A stretch of DNA of 64,000 nucleotides from Halomonas cerina (GCF_014192215.1 NZ_JACHXP010000021.1:1-64000), one strand, 5' to 3'. Shown: positions 32,857-41,111, counted from the stretch's first letter. Numbers and translations are program-made. The notes: generated from the letters alone by a model not told the origin.

Positions 32857-33152
32857 ACCCTAGACAGAAAATGGCTTACCCTATCCCCACCCTAGACACT
32901 AAAAACCTTTTATATCTCAGCTATTTATTTTCTTGTGTCTAGGGTGTCTAGGGTTGATAGGGTTTCTACGCACGTGAGAGACATTTTCTAACCGGGTGTG
33001 GATAACCCTATAAGTCACGCACGTATGCGCGCGCGGGCGCGACAAACCCTAGACACCCTAGACAGCGGCAAAAACTTCCTTTCATATCATGGAATTGCAT
33101 TGTCACCCCCTTGGAAAATGACCCTATCCTGCGTCTAGACACCCTAGACACC
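32857..33152. repeat. Iteron-like repeat cluster, candidate replication origin
   Basis: This region has no gene apart from the end of the helicase frame. It holds repeats of ACCCTAGACAC on both strands: 32857 and 32889 (forward), 32935 and 32944 (reverse, overlapping in tandem), 33047 and 33055 (forward, in tandem), and a pair near 33131-33150. AT-rich DNA lies between (32899-32940). The cluster abuts the primase-helicase genes, which suggests an origin. The last repeat contains the helicase stop codon. Confidence 0.6.
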
Positions 33153-34862
33153 TTGGTCATACGTGGCCGAGCCACCCATCGGCTTGACCCAGCCCTTGCA
33201 CTTGTCCCAGCCCAGCGGGTTCCAGTCCGCCTCATAGGCGGCGTCACGGAAGGCCTTCACGTGCTTGCCCATCGCTCGCCCGTCGCTCAGGTCGAGATCA
33301 TCAGGTGGGTCGGGGAGGAAGAACATGGATCGTTTTCGTCGCTCCTCCATGTCGTACCACCACAGCTGACGCTCCGACTTCGTCACCTGGGTGCTGAGGA
33401 ACAGCGAGAACTTGGTCTCGCTCATGGCGTGCTCGCGGTTCTTGCTGCACCACTCGAGGAAGAGGTCATGCACGTCCTGGGTGCGGGCCACCGTGAACGG
33501 CACGCCGAGGATCCCCTCGCGCCAGGCCACCAGGAAGTTCTCCCAGGCCGACCGGCTCAGGGCCACCAGCCGCTCGCGCGCCTTCGTCTTCGGCGGCCGG
33601 GTGCGCTCGTCGAAGTCGCCGGTGTCATAGGCCAGCAGGTAATGGTAGAACGCCGCCACACCGCCGTTGGCGAGTTCCTTGCCGAGGGCCTTGCTGGCCT
33701 CGGCCGGCAGCGTCTTCTCGGGCCAGATGACCAGCATCCGCCGGTCGTGCTCGCTGATCGGCCAGGGCATGATCTCGTTCGAGAGGAAGGCCGCGTTCAT
33801 GTAGTTGGCCTGCTCCCAGCCGTTCACGAACTTGGCCTCGACCCGCATCGTCTTGCCGGTGACCATGTGCTTGATCTTGCCGACCTGGTTGTAGCGCTGG
33901 TCGCGGCTCACGACCTCCTCGAACACACCCCATAGCTTGCTCTCCTGCCACTGGTTCCAGCTGGACTCCAGCTGCGTCTGGCCGACCGTCGCGCCATAGA
34001 CCCCGTAGATCTCGCCCATGATGTCGGAGAGCAACAAGGACTTGCCCGAGCCCTCGATCGTCGAGTGTGCGAGCACCGCCGTGTCCAGCTTGGCGCCCAT
34101 ATGCTGCAGCGGGTAGGCCAGCCAGCAGGTCAACCAGTGCATGGCGTCCCTGTCGCCGCTGCACAGCCAGTCGATCAGGTAGCGTATGCACTTGCAGCGC
34201 TTCGGGTCATCGATCGGCTCCAGCGGCAGGCCCTCGAAGGTGTTGATGTACTCGCTCGGGTCCAGGGTCATGCTTGGGTCGAACACCAACCGATCGTGCG
34301 GCACCTGCCGGCGCTCCGGCGAGTTGACCCACAACGACCAGGCATCGCCCAAGGCCAGCTGCACGGCCCGTGCCGGCAGCCGCTGCTTGAGCTGGCGATC
34401 CCAGATGTCTTGCGTGCCGTCGAGGTAGACATAGCGCTCGGTGGGCGCCATGCCGACAGTGCCGCGCTCGCCCTTGAGCTTGTGCGCGAGCTTCACCTCG
34501 GCCACCTGGTGGCGAGCTTCCTCGGCATCGATCAGCTTCTTGTCGCTACGCTCGAGCCAGTCCCGCGCCTTGCCCTTGGTGACCAGGGCCTCGAACGCGC
34601 CCCAGTTGACGATCTTGCGCCGCACCAGGTCGAACACCTTCTTCTCGCCCTCAAGCAGCGCGAACCGCTGGTGCAGCGCGACGTCGGTCCATTCCTGGCC
34701 CTCCCCCGCGCCCCCCGAGGCTGCAGCAGCCGCCGGGGCGGGCGGCTCCCAACCAGAGGGGGACGGGGGGAGATGGCCATCATTCGCCGCCTCGAGGGCG
34801 GCATGCAGCTGCCGGCGACCCTCGTCGGCACCGGCGGCCTGGTGCAGGTCGTTCCAATCCAT
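33144..34862 (-). CDS. P4-type replicative helicase (primase/helicase C-terminal type)
   Basis: A 572-residue SF3-type helicase. The Walker A motif is IEGSGKSLLLSDIMG (about residue 270), followed by SSWNQWQESKLWGVFEEV (Walker B region) and a sensor segment (MNAAFLSNEIMPWPI). It probably unwinds phage DNA at the nearby repeat cluster. Its ATG overlaps the primase stop by one base, so the two are coupled. Confidence 0.85.
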   Translation of the reverse strand: MDWNDLHQAAGADEGRRQLHAALEAANDGHLPPSPSGWEPPAPAAAAASGGAGEGQEWTDVALHQRFALLEGEKKVFDLVRRKIVNWGAFEALVTKGKARDWLERSDKKLIDAEEARHQVAEVKLAHKLKGERGTVGMAPTERYVYLDGTQDIWDRQLKQRLPARAVQLALGDAWSLWVNSPERRQVPHDRLVFDPSMTLDPSEYINTFEGLPLEPIDDPKRCKCIRYLIDWLCSGDRDAMHWLTCWLAYPLQHMGAKLDTAVLAHSTIEGSGKSLLLSDIMGEIYGVYGATVGQTQLESSWNQWQESKLWGVFEEVVSRDQRYNQVGKIKHMVTGKTMRVEAKFVNGWEQANYMNAAFLSNEIMPWPISEHDRRMLVIWPEKTLPAEASKALGKELANGGVAAFYHYLLAYDTGDFDERTRPPKTKARERLVALSRSAWENFLVAWREGILGVPFTVARTQDVHDLFLEWCSKNREHAMSETKFSLFLSTQVTKSERQLWWYDMEERRKRSMFFLPDPPDDLDLSDGRAMGKHVKAFRDAAYEADWNPLGWDKCKGWVKPMGGSATYDQGV

Positions 34863-35896
34863 CAGGCCGCCTCCATGCTCGGGAACGCCACCGCGCAGCC
34901 CAGCTGGGCCGCCAGCGCCTGCGTCTTGGTGCGGCCAGGGTTGCCCTCGGTGCCGGGGTCGTCATCGCCGCACAGGATCATCCGCGCCCGCGGATACATC
35001 GTCATCAGCGGTGGCGCCACCCGGGCCATGTTGCCCACGTCCAGGGCCACAGCCACCGGCCAGCCGGTCATCTCGTGCACGCTCGCCGATGTCGCATAGC
35101 CCTCGGCCACGGCGATGATGTCGGGCGCCGCCTGGTCGCTGCCGATCAGATGGCAGCACCCGGCCTTGCGGCCGAACTTGGGGAACAGCTTGGTGCCCTG
35201 CCGGTTGATGGTCTGCAGCGCCCACAACGTACCGTCCTGGCCACGCAGCGGCACCACCACATCCCCCGGGCGCAGCTGGAACATGTGCAGGTGATCCGGC
35301 CGCGGCTTGGGCAGCTCGCGAAACCAGTCACGCACCTCGGGGCCCACCCACACGTCGGCACGCTCCCGCTGGCTGTCGATGCTGATCAGCACCGTGCGTC
35401 GGGGGAACCACACGCCATAGGCGCCCACGCCCTTGCGCTCCAGATATGGCGACTGGCCTTGCGCGGCCAGGTGCTGCTCCATCACCCGCTGGCAGGCGCC
35501 GGCCACGGCCTGCTGCATGCGCTCGAGCTTGGCCTGGTCGGCCTCCACCTGAGCGGCCACCCGGCGTCGGCGCTCCTCCGCTTCGGCCTTGAGCCGACGG
35601 CGATCCTCGGCGCTCATCTCGCGGCGCTCACGCTGCCAGCCACCGTCTATCGCCAACTTGATGATGGTGCCCAGGTGCACGTGGCCCGGGGTCAGGCTGC
35701 GCCACACGCTCCTGGCGTCCGCCGCCTTGTAGCTCGCCGCCTGCTGGCTCCACTCGTCCCAGGCCGAGAATCCGTCGTCGCCGTACTCGGTCTTGCAGGC
35801 ATTGCCCACGCTGACCCAGGTCTCGCGGTCGTCGGCGGGGATGTGCTGTAGGGCAAGTCGCAACTCGTCTAGGCTCATAGGGGTACGATCAACCAT
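34862..35896 (-). CDS. Toprim-domain DNA primase with PriCT-like N-terminus
   Basis: A 344-residue protein. The N-terminal part (TEYGDDGFSAWDEWSQQ, then ARSVWRSL, about residues 30-60) matches PriCT-2. The C-terminal half is Toprim-like (IIAVAEGYATSASVHEMTG with the catalytic Glu; MILCGDDDPGTEGN with Asp residues). The ATG at 35896 is preferred over a longer TTG start. It makes primers for the adjacent helicase. Confidence 0.82.
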   Translation of the reverse strand: MVDRTPMSLDELRLALQHIPADDRETWVSVGNACKTEYGDDGFSAWDEWSQQAASYKAADARSVWRSLTPGHVHLGTIIKLAIDGGWQRERREMSAEDRRRLKAEAEERRRRVAAQVEADQAKLERMQQAVAGACQRVMEQHLAAQGQSPYLERKGVGAYGVWFPRRTVLISIDSQRERADVWVGPEVRDWFRELPKPRPDHLHMFQLRPGDVVVPLRGQDGTLWALQTINRQGTKLFPKFGRKAGCCHLIGSDQAAPDIIAVAEGYATSASVHEMTGWPVAVALDVGNMARVAPPLMTMYPRARMILCGDDDPGTEGNPGRTKTQALAAQLGCAVAFPSMEAA

Positions 35897-35924
35897 ACAC
35901 CACCCCCTCAATTAGGAGAGCACA

Positions 35925-36431
35925 GTGTTTCTTGATAGGGAAAAGCAGCGAGCGCTTCTGATCGATCTCCGGCGGCATTATCCGGGCTTCGCCTCCAGAG
36001 CAGAGTTCATCCCCAACTGGGTCACCGACGACGGCGTAGACCAGGGATACGCTAAGAACCTCCATTACCTCGAGGAGCACGACTTGGTAGAGCTTAAAAC
36101 GCACACCTCGTTGGACTCCCGAAATGCAGTACCCAAGATTGTGCAGGCCCGCATCACTTCCAAAGGTCTGGACTTCCTGGAAGACGACGGCGGGCTCTCG
36201 GCCATCCTCGGCACCGTCACCGTTCGCTTGCACGCCGACACGATCCGCGACTTGATCGAAACCAAGATCGCAGAGAGCGAGGACGTGCCCGAAGAGGACA
36301 AGCCTGGCCTGATTGCCGCCCTGAAGGAAATGCGCGAAGAAGGACTGAAGCAGCTGACCCAGAGAGTTGTCAGCCACGGCCTCGACCAAGCCCCTGGCGC
36401 CTGGAGCGCCATCATCAACGCACTGACTTAG
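35925..36431 (+). CDS. Hypothetical protein, possible winged-helix regulator
   Basis: A 168-residue protein starting at GTG after AGGAG. Residues about 25-85 look like a winged helix (YAKNLHYLEEHDLVELK, ARITSKGLDFLEDDGG). It runs opposite to the leftward operon that surrounds it, so it needs its own promoter. No family recognised. Confidence 0.6.
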   Translation: MFLDREKQRALLIDLRRHYPGFASRAEFIPNWVTDDGVDQGYAKNLHYLEEHDLVELKTHTSLDSRNAVPKIVQARITSKGLDFLEDDGGLSAILGTVTVRLHADTIRDLIETKIAESEDVPEEDKPGLIAALKEMREEGLKQLTQRVVSHGLDQAPGAWSAIINALT

Positions 36432-36443
36432 AAGGACCTTCCC

Positions 36444-36737
36444 ATGAGCACCAAGCTGACGGATCTGCAGAATGCCATCCTCGCCTACATCCACGAGAAC
36501 AATGATGCTCATAACTGGGTTCCCATCGAACCCGACGCCTTCGACGGCCGAAGCCTGCATGAGTTGGAAAAAGACTGCAGAGGCTTGGAAAGCCAGGGCC
36601 TGCTGGACGTTGAACACCCCGCCACGTCCTTGTATGCCATCACACCCGGGGGGCATCGCCGCGAGATCAAGAACGGGAATGACTGGCTGCTCTGTGCCAT
36701 CACTGTGGACGGCATCCAAGCCGTAGAAGCTGACTGA
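36444..36737 (+). CDS. Hypothetical protein, possible winged-helix
   Basis: A 97-residue protein with similar winged-helix character (LTDLQNAILAYIHEN, then LEKDCRGLESQGLLDVE). It lies 12 bases after the previous gene with a spaced GAAGGA. The two form a short operon inserted between the replication and CII genes. Function unknown. Confidence 0.55.
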   Translation: MSTKLTDLQNAILAYIHENNDAHNWVPIEPDAFDGRSLHELEKDCRGLESQGLLDVEHPATSLYAITPGGHRREIKNGNDWLLCAITVDGIQAVEAD

Positions 36738-36739
36738 AC

Positions 36740-36949
36740 TCACCGCCGCCCCTCCCTGGCTGTCTGGCACGCCACGCAGGTGGCCACGCCGGGCAGGCGC
36801 TCACGGCGCGCGGCGGGGATTTCCTCGCCGCAGTCTTCACACTCGGCGCGACCCTGCATTCCCACCAACTGGCCAGCGGCCTGGCGGGCGGCCAGCGCCT
36901 GCTCGAGGCGCTGGTCGATCAGATCCTGGGCACGATCGGCGTTATCCAT
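36740..36949 (-). CDS. TraR/DksA-type C4 zinc finger protein
   Basis: A 69-residue protein. An N-terminal helix (DNADRAQDLIDQRLEQAL) is followed by a C4 zinc finger (ECEDCGEEIP...VATCVACQ). TraR-type proteins bind RNA polymerase like DksA with ppGpp, without needing ppGpp. Its ATG lies two bases past the CII-family stop. Confidence 0.82.
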   Translation of the reverse strand: MDNADRAQDLIDQRLEQALAARQAAGQLVGMQGRAECEDCGEEIPAARRERLPGVATCVACQTAREGRR

Positions 36950-37457
36950 GCGCCACCTCCCCCGCGATGTTGGCGGCCAGCTCCAGGGACAGCACCGCCT
37001 CCATGGTCTGGCGGGCCCGCTTGCGCAACTCGGCCCGCTCGTGATCGTCGACCACGCCATCTTCGAGGCTAGTGCGCACGCTGCTGATCATGTCGCCTAG
37101 ACGGTCATGAAGCCTGGAGAGATGCTCGAGCACGTCCAGTTGCTCAGCGGGGCGTGGTGCCAGGCGCCGCTCGACCGGACACACCCACAGGCAGCCGCCG
37201 GCGAGCTCTCCGATGCTGTCCAGGATGCGCGGGTCACGTGTGGCGCCGAGCACGGCCTCGATGTCATCGATGTTGGCGCGATGCGAGTCGTGGGTCGGGC
37301 TCAGCTTGTGCTGCAAGGTGGTGGCATTCAGGCCATAGATGGCGGCCACGGCCTTCACGCCGCCAGGGTACTCACGGGCGGCATGGTACAGGGCCAGGTT
37401 AAGGGGCAGGACTTCGCGCTGGGCGCGCTCCTGAGAGGAGAGCCATCTGCGGGACAT
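36942..37457 (-). CDS. Phage regulatory CII-family protein
   Basis: A 171-residue protein of the CII/CP76 family: an N-terminal helix-turn-helix part (LALYHAAREYPGGVKAVAAIYGLNATTLQHKLSP region, about 20-55) and a helical C-terminus. It is the first gene after cro in the leftward transcript, where lambda-type phages carry a lysogeny activator. Confidence 0.75.
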   Translation of the reverse strand: MSRRWLSSQERAQREVLPLNLALYHAAREYPGGVKAVAAIYGLNATTLQHKLSPTHDSHRANIDDIEAVLGATRDPRILDSIGELAGGCLWVCPVERRLAPRPAEQLDVLEHLSRLHDRLGDMISSVRTSLEDGVVDDHERAELRKRARQTMEAVLSLELAANIAGEVAHG

Positions 37458-37623
37458 GGTACGTTACTCCCTTCACGCTGCCATGCGCCCCGAGTTCCGA
37501 TGCGTTATCCTGAACTCGTGATCGCATGTGGTGTGCATCACACGCAGAGAGGGCCTGTGGTGGGCATAACCTCTCTGCCACTCGCCGGGGGACGTCTGTG
37601 GTGGGCAGACCCCGGCAACCTCC

Positions 37624-37645
37624 GGGCCGCCTGATTAGGCGGCCC
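37624..37645 (-). terminator. Hairpin after the cro-like gene
   Basis: Perfect 8-bp stem GGGCCGCC/GGCGGCCC around TAATCA that includes the cro stop codon. No T-tract. It is in the place of lambda tR1, but its effect is uncertain. Confidence 0.4.
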
Positions 37646-37892
37646 GGGCCTTCATATCAAGTTCTTCATCAGTCACTCCGTAGTGCCTGAGGACATCGAG
37701 TAGTGACACCTTTCCTTCACTCGCCTGAGCCAGACGACGCATGTACCGCAAGGAGGCAGGCTTACGCGCGCGAATCACATGCACACGTAGATAGCCGACT
37801 GTGGTGCCAGCTCTCTCAGCAAACTGCTCAAGCGGGATGTGGCCATCAGCGCCAGGCTGGTCCAGTTCGCGGAGGTACTCAGCAAGTTTCAT
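37635..37892 (-). CDS. Cro-like repressor
   Basis: An 85-residue protein with a helix-turn-helix of the YdaS/Cro type (LEQFAERAGTTVGYLRVHVIRARKPA, about residues 21-46). It is transcribed divergently from the CI-type repressor across shared operators. A GAGAGG precedes ATG 37892. Confidence 0.8.
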   Translation of the reverse strand: MKLAEYLRELDQPGADGHIPLEQFAERAGTTVGYLRVHVIRARKPASLRYMRRLAQASEGKVSLLDVLRHYGVTDEELDMKARAA

Positions 37893-37902
37893 AGCGACCT
37901 CT

Positions 37903-37935
37903 CCAATACCGTATTGGTATTCAAACACCAATACC
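37903..37935. promoter_or_regulatory. Operators of the cI/cro switch
   Basis: CCAATACCGTATTGG (37903-37917) is a perfect 7+1+7 palindrome. Half-sites GGTATT and AATACC follow as a second inverted repeat ending at 37935. They lie between the divergent cro and cI starts. A related sequence occurs at the rightward early promoter near 40340. Confidence 0.7.
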
Positions 37936-37980
37936 ACAATGCTCGTTTACCATTTGGGTAATGTCAAGGATGCTTCACGG

Positions 37981-38610
37981 ATGGACATCACGACGACCCG
38001 CCGCCGCCGCGTACAGGCCATCATCAAAGACCGCTCCCTCACCCTGAAGGCATTCGCCGACATGATCGATCGAAGCCAGGGACAGGTGAGCGCCATCGCC
38101 GGCGCCTCGGCACACAAAGGGATCGGCAACAGCCTAGCTCGGCACATCGAGACTTGCCTGGACCTCCCTAACGGCTTCCTCGATCAGCCTCTACACGACG
38201 ACAACGCCGCGGTGGTAACCACATCAACGCGGCGGCTCCCTGTGCTGGGCCAGGCATCGGCAGGGAAGGTCATGGAGAACATAGAGGACGCCCACATCAC
38301 TGAGTACGTGCTGGCCCCGGGCCCAACTGGGCCCAGTGCATTCGCCCTCAGGATCGAAGGAATCAGCATGGAGCCTCGGTTCAGGGAAGGTGACAAGATT
38401 GTCATTGACCCTGACCTAGAATGGAAAAGTGGCGATTTCGTTTATGCAATGCGCCTCAGCGACAACAGCGGGACATTCAAGCAGCTCCGCTGTGAAGGCG
38501 ATGAGATGTACCTTTGCGCCACAAACGACAGCTTCGAGCCACGCTACACCAGAATGGATGGTGAGTGGACAATCGTAGGTAAAGCCCGCTGGAGGGTTGA
38601 AGATCTATAA
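37981..38610 (+). CDS. CI/LexA-type phage repressor
   Basis: A 209-residue repressor. The N-terminal helix-turn-helix (TLKAFADMIDRSQGQVSAIAG, about 22-42) is followed by an S24 peptidase domain with the Ala-Gly cleavage site (GQASAGKV, about 85-92), catalytic Ser in EGISMEPRF (about 127) and catalytic Lys in GTFKQL (about 164). RecA-stimulated self-cleavage, hence SOS induction, is expected. ATG at 37981 preferred to 37939. tcmP follows 17 bases downstream. Confidence 0.88.
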   Translation: MDITTTRRRRVQAIIKDRSLTLKAFADMIDRSQGQVSAIAGASAHKGIGNSLARHIETCLDLPNGFLDQPLHDDNAAVVTTSTRRLPVLGQASAGKVMENIEDAHITEYVLAPGPTGPSAFALRIEGISMEPRFREGDKIVIDPDLEWKSGDFVYAMRLSDNSGTFKQLRCEGDEMYLCATNDSFEPRYTRMDGEWTIVGKARWRVEDL

Positions 38611-38627
38611 CATGCAGGGAGCTTGCC

Positions 38628-39488
38628 GTGACAGACAACCACCAATTCGGCGGAGCTTGGACCGCCAAAAAGCTGGACATCCTCAAGCGTTATCTCGACT
38701 TTTATTCAACAGCACTAAAGAACCAGAATTTCAACCTTCATTACGTTGACCCCTTCTCAGGCACAGGAACGATCGACTCCGCCGGAGAGCTGATAACCAG
38801 CGAGCCGATCGAAGGCTCTGCAGCCATCTCGCTTGGCGTAAACAATCCTTTTTACAAATATCACTTCAACGAGCCGAACGCAGAGCGACGAGCTCGACTC
38901 GAAGCAATTGTGAACCAACATACCGGCCGCAACGTCAGCATCAGCGCCGCCGATGCCAACACTATGATCCGAAACGTTTGTGGCGAACTGCTTCAACGCC
39001 GAGGCGAAAGAGCGGTGTTTTTTATTGACCCCTTTGGATGCCAGCTCGACTGGGAATCACTGAAGCTGATATCAAGCATTCGCGGAAATGACGTCTGGAT
39101 TTGGTTTCCAGTAAGCGCCGTCATAAGACAGACCCCTCGTGAACACTCAAAAATTCAGGATGGGTGGCGGAACCGCTTAAACAAGCTCTTTGGCGGCAAT
39201 GAGTGGGAGCAGACCATCTACCAGGCTAGCCAGGCTACACAGGAAACCGACTTGTTTGGCGAACCCGTTGAGGAGAAGCTGACAAGGGAGTCCGGAACAC
39301 GAGCGCTCGATATGTTCGTCACCTCCAAGCTGAACGAGATCTTCAAGTACGTCCACCCTTATCCAGTGCCATTCTACAACACCAACAATTCTCTACTATT
39401 CAACTTGTACTTTGCGATGTCCAATGACTCAGAAAAAGCCATCGGACTTGCCCAAAGAGGTATAAACCATATTCTCAAGCGACGGTAA
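38628..39488 (+). CDS. tcmP: Three-Cys-motif partner protein (TcmP)
   Basis: A 286-residue protein with the TcmP pattern: AWTAKKLDILKRYLDFYS, HYVDPFSGTGTI (about residue 42; resembles a methyltransferase-like glycine motif) and VFFIDPFGCQLDW. The family is defined by its linkage to DUF5131 proteins, and its activity is unknown. It starts at GTG 17 bases after cI, so it is probably expressed from the lysogenic transcript. It overlaps the convergent DUF5131 gene by 14 bases at the 3' ends. GC content is lower than in structural genes. Confidence 0.82.
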   Translation: MTDNHQFGGAWTAKKLDILKRYLDFYSTALKNQNFNLHYVDPFSGTGTIDSAGELITSEPIEGSAAISLGVNNPFYKYHFNEPNAERRARLEAIVNQHTGRNVSISAADANTMIRNVCGELLQRRGERAVFFIDPFGCQLDWESLKLISSIRGNDVWIWFPVSAVIRQTPREHSKIQDGWRNRLNKLFGGNEWEQTIYQASQATQETDLFGEPVEEKLTRESGTRALDMFVTSKLNEIFKYVHPYPVPFYNTNNSLLFNLYFAMSNDSEKAIGLAQRGINHILKRR

Positions 39489-40218
39489 TAGAGGGGATCA
39501 AAGGATAGTTGTCATAGACCCTACCCCCGAGCTCACGACCATTGGCCTTCTTGCTTCGCTTCTTGCCATCCTGGCCCCATCCTCCCCACTGTTTGAAGAA
39601 GAAGGCCACCCCCTGCTCCTCACACTGACGCCGGATGCTATCAGCCCACTCAGGACGCATTGGCCTAGCTCCCTTTCCGGACTCTCCGCCCACAATCACC
39701 CAGTGGATACCAGCCAGGTCCAAGTCCCCCAGATCCTCAAGTAGTGGCTCAGCGCTGAGGAAGCGGACGGCTGCCTCAACCTGCCGAAGGTGTTCGATTC
39801 TTGGCACGCCATACTTCTGATCCTCAACCGACACCCCCAGCCAAAGATTCTTAGGCACATCACGGCTTGAGAAGAAGTCCGGTAACCTTGCAGCTCGCTT
39901 GGTAAGCACCTGATAGGTGTGGCGAGGAGTTTTTTTCACTACGTCGAGGACCTGCTCTATGTAGTAGTCAGGCACGCCTTCGTGGAACAGATCACTCATG
40001 CTGTTCACGAAGTAGGTGGTCGGCCTCTTGCGCTTGAGAGGTTGTTCGAGGCGCTCGGGCATCAATGAGAGCGCGAAGCCGTTCTCATACCCACGAGCCC
40101 CCATGGCCTGTAGCCGCCCCGCCATCACTTCGGCGTAGCAATGCTTGCAGCCTGGAGAGACCTTGGTGCATCCCGTCACCGGGTTCCAAGTCTGCTCCGT
40201 CCATTCGATGTCACTCAT
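39475..40218 (-). CDS. Three-Cys-motif protein, DUF5131 (phage Gp37/Gp68 family)
   Basis: A 247-residue protein. The N-terminus (MSDIEWTEQTWNPVTGC) carries Cys17, Cys24 and Cys27 (C-x6-C-x2-C), a variant spacing of the iron-sulfur motif of radical SAM enzymes. The later sequence (HTYQVLTKRAARL, NLWLGVSVED, IHWVIVGGESG) fits a TIM-barrel-like fold. A redox or RNA/DNA-modifying role is often suspected but not shown. It has its own promoter and LexA-like box. Confidence 0.85.
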   Translation of the reverse strand: MSDIEWTEQTWNPVTGCTKVSPGCKHCYAEVMAGRLQAMGARGYENGFALSLMPERLEQPLKRKRPTTYFVNSMSDLFHEGVPDYYIEQVLDVVKKTPRHTYQVLTKRAARLPDFFSSRDVPKNLWLGVSVEDQKYGVPRIEHLRQVEAAVRFLSAEPLLEDLGDLDLAGIHWVIVGGESGKGARPMRPEWADSIRRQCEEQGVAFFFKQWGGWGQDGKKRSKKANGRELGGRVYDNYPLIPSITVA

Positions 40219-40235
40219 AGCGGCCACGCGAGATA

Positions 40236-40251
40236 CTGTACAAAAAAACAT
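40236..40251. promoter_or_regulatory. LexA-like box in the DUF5131 leader
   Basis: CTGTACAAAAAAACAT (CTG-N10-CAT) has a well-matching TACTGTAC half and a one-base mismatch in the other CAG. It lies just past the expected start of transcription from the promoter at 40267-40295, where a repressor would block it. Confidence 0.4.
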
Positions 40252-40266
40252 GATTCATGCGGTATG

Positions 40267-40295
40267 AATACAAGCCATATCGTACTCTATGTCAA
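40267..40295 (-). promoter_or_regulatory. Promoter of the DUF5131 gene
   Basis: On the minus strand TTGACA (40290-40295) and TGTATT (40267-40272) are 17 bases apart, about 50 bases upstream of ATG 40218. It is a near-consensus sigma-70 promoter. Confidence 0.62.
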
Positions 40296-40336
40296 GCGGC
40301 GGGTCGCTCTACAAAGCAAACGAGGGCGAAAATATA

Positions 40337-40376
40337 CCCTATTGGTATTGACATAATACCGTTATGGTACGATGCT
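40337..40376 (+). promoter_or_regulatory. Rightward early promoter with CI-type operator
   Basis: TTGACA (40348-40353), then 17 bases, then GATGCT (40371-40376). TATTGGTAT lies before it and AATACCGTTATGG within the spacer; both resemble the CCAATACCGTATTGG operator of the switch. It probably drives the operon from 40415 and is probably repressed in the lysogen. Confidence 0.6.
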
Positions 40377-40414
40377 GCTTCTTACTCGCCCACCACGAGT
40401 AAGAGGAAAGCACG

Positions 40415-40606
40415 ATGCACACCACTCTTTCGACCCAGGCCCGGGTGTACCTGCACCCGGCAGCCGCCACCAGCCCCCAGGCCGTGCGCGACATCGAAGT
40501 CGCCACAGGCCGGCTGGCCTTCACCGACCCCACCACCCGAACCATCCGACTGATGCCGCTGGTTGCTCCTGTCCACTGCCTGGCCCAGCCAGGAGGTGCG
40601 GCATGA
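40415..40606 (+). CDS. Small early protein
   Basis: A 63-residue protein (MHTTLSTQARVYLHPAAAT), first gene of the rightward early operon, behind GAGGAAAG. It overlaps the next gene by four bases. Function unknown. Confidence 0.6.
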   Translation: MHTTLSTQARVYLHPAAATSPQAVRDIEVATGRLAFTDPTTRTIRLMPLVAPVHCLAQPGGAA

Positions 40607-40923
40607 GCCAGCTCACCAGGGAACACCGCGTCCTGATCTCGCGTATTCAGGACATCTGCATCGACATCACGCTGCACCACCCCGAGTTGGTCGCGACCTG
40701 CCAATACTCGGGCGGCACCCACGAACTCAGCGTGCGGCTGACGCCCCGTGCCCACCTCAGCAAGCACCAGGGCGGTGACGACAGCTTCCGCGGTACCGAG
40801 CTCGCGCATATCTACCTGCCCGGCACCAAGGCGCGCATGACTTACCGCACTGCCACGGGGGAACTGGCCGATCTGATCACCAACCTGGAGAGCCTGCTGC
40901 TTCCCCCGGGAGGTGCCGCATGA
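40603..40923 (+). CDS. Early protein, unrecognised
   Basis: A 106-residue protein with AGGAGG upstream of ATG 40603. Helical start (EHRVLISRIQDICIDITL) and a beta-rich middle (HELSVRLTPRAHL). Coupled to the following gene by an ATGA overlap. Confidence 0.6.
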   Translation: MSQLTREHRVLISRIQDICIDITLHHPELVATCQYSGGTHELSVRLTPRAHLSKHQGGDDSFRGTELAHIYLPGTKARMTYRTATGELADLITNLESLLLPPGGAA

Positions 40924-41111
40924 TCGCCGCCCTGCTCGATCCCTTCCGCACCGTCGCCCAGGCGCTGGTGGACCTGCTGCCGCTCGACGCCAGCGAGCAG
41001 GCCATCGGCCTTGCCGTGATGGGCGGCCTGCTCCTGACGCTGGCTCTCTTCATCCTGCCCATCTGCCTGCTGGGCGCCTGGCTCGAACACCGCGATCGGA
41101 GGACCTCATGA
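40920..41111 (+). CDS. Small membrane protein
   Basis: A 63-residue protein with one strong hydrophobic segment (AIGLAVMGGLLLTLALFILPICLLGAW region, about 28-54) and a charged C-terminus (EHRDRRTS). Overlaps both neighbours by four bases. Confidence 0.6.
   Translation: MIAALLDPFRTVAQALVDLLPLDASEQAIGLAVMGGLLLTLALFILPICLLGAWLEHRDRRTS

Noticed and set aside
32935..33152. TCTAGGGT repeats as telomere-like or CRISPR repeats
   Set aside because: Copies are 9-11 bases, in both orientations and irregularly spaced; no spacers of constant length, no cas genes, and the element is integrated rather than linear.
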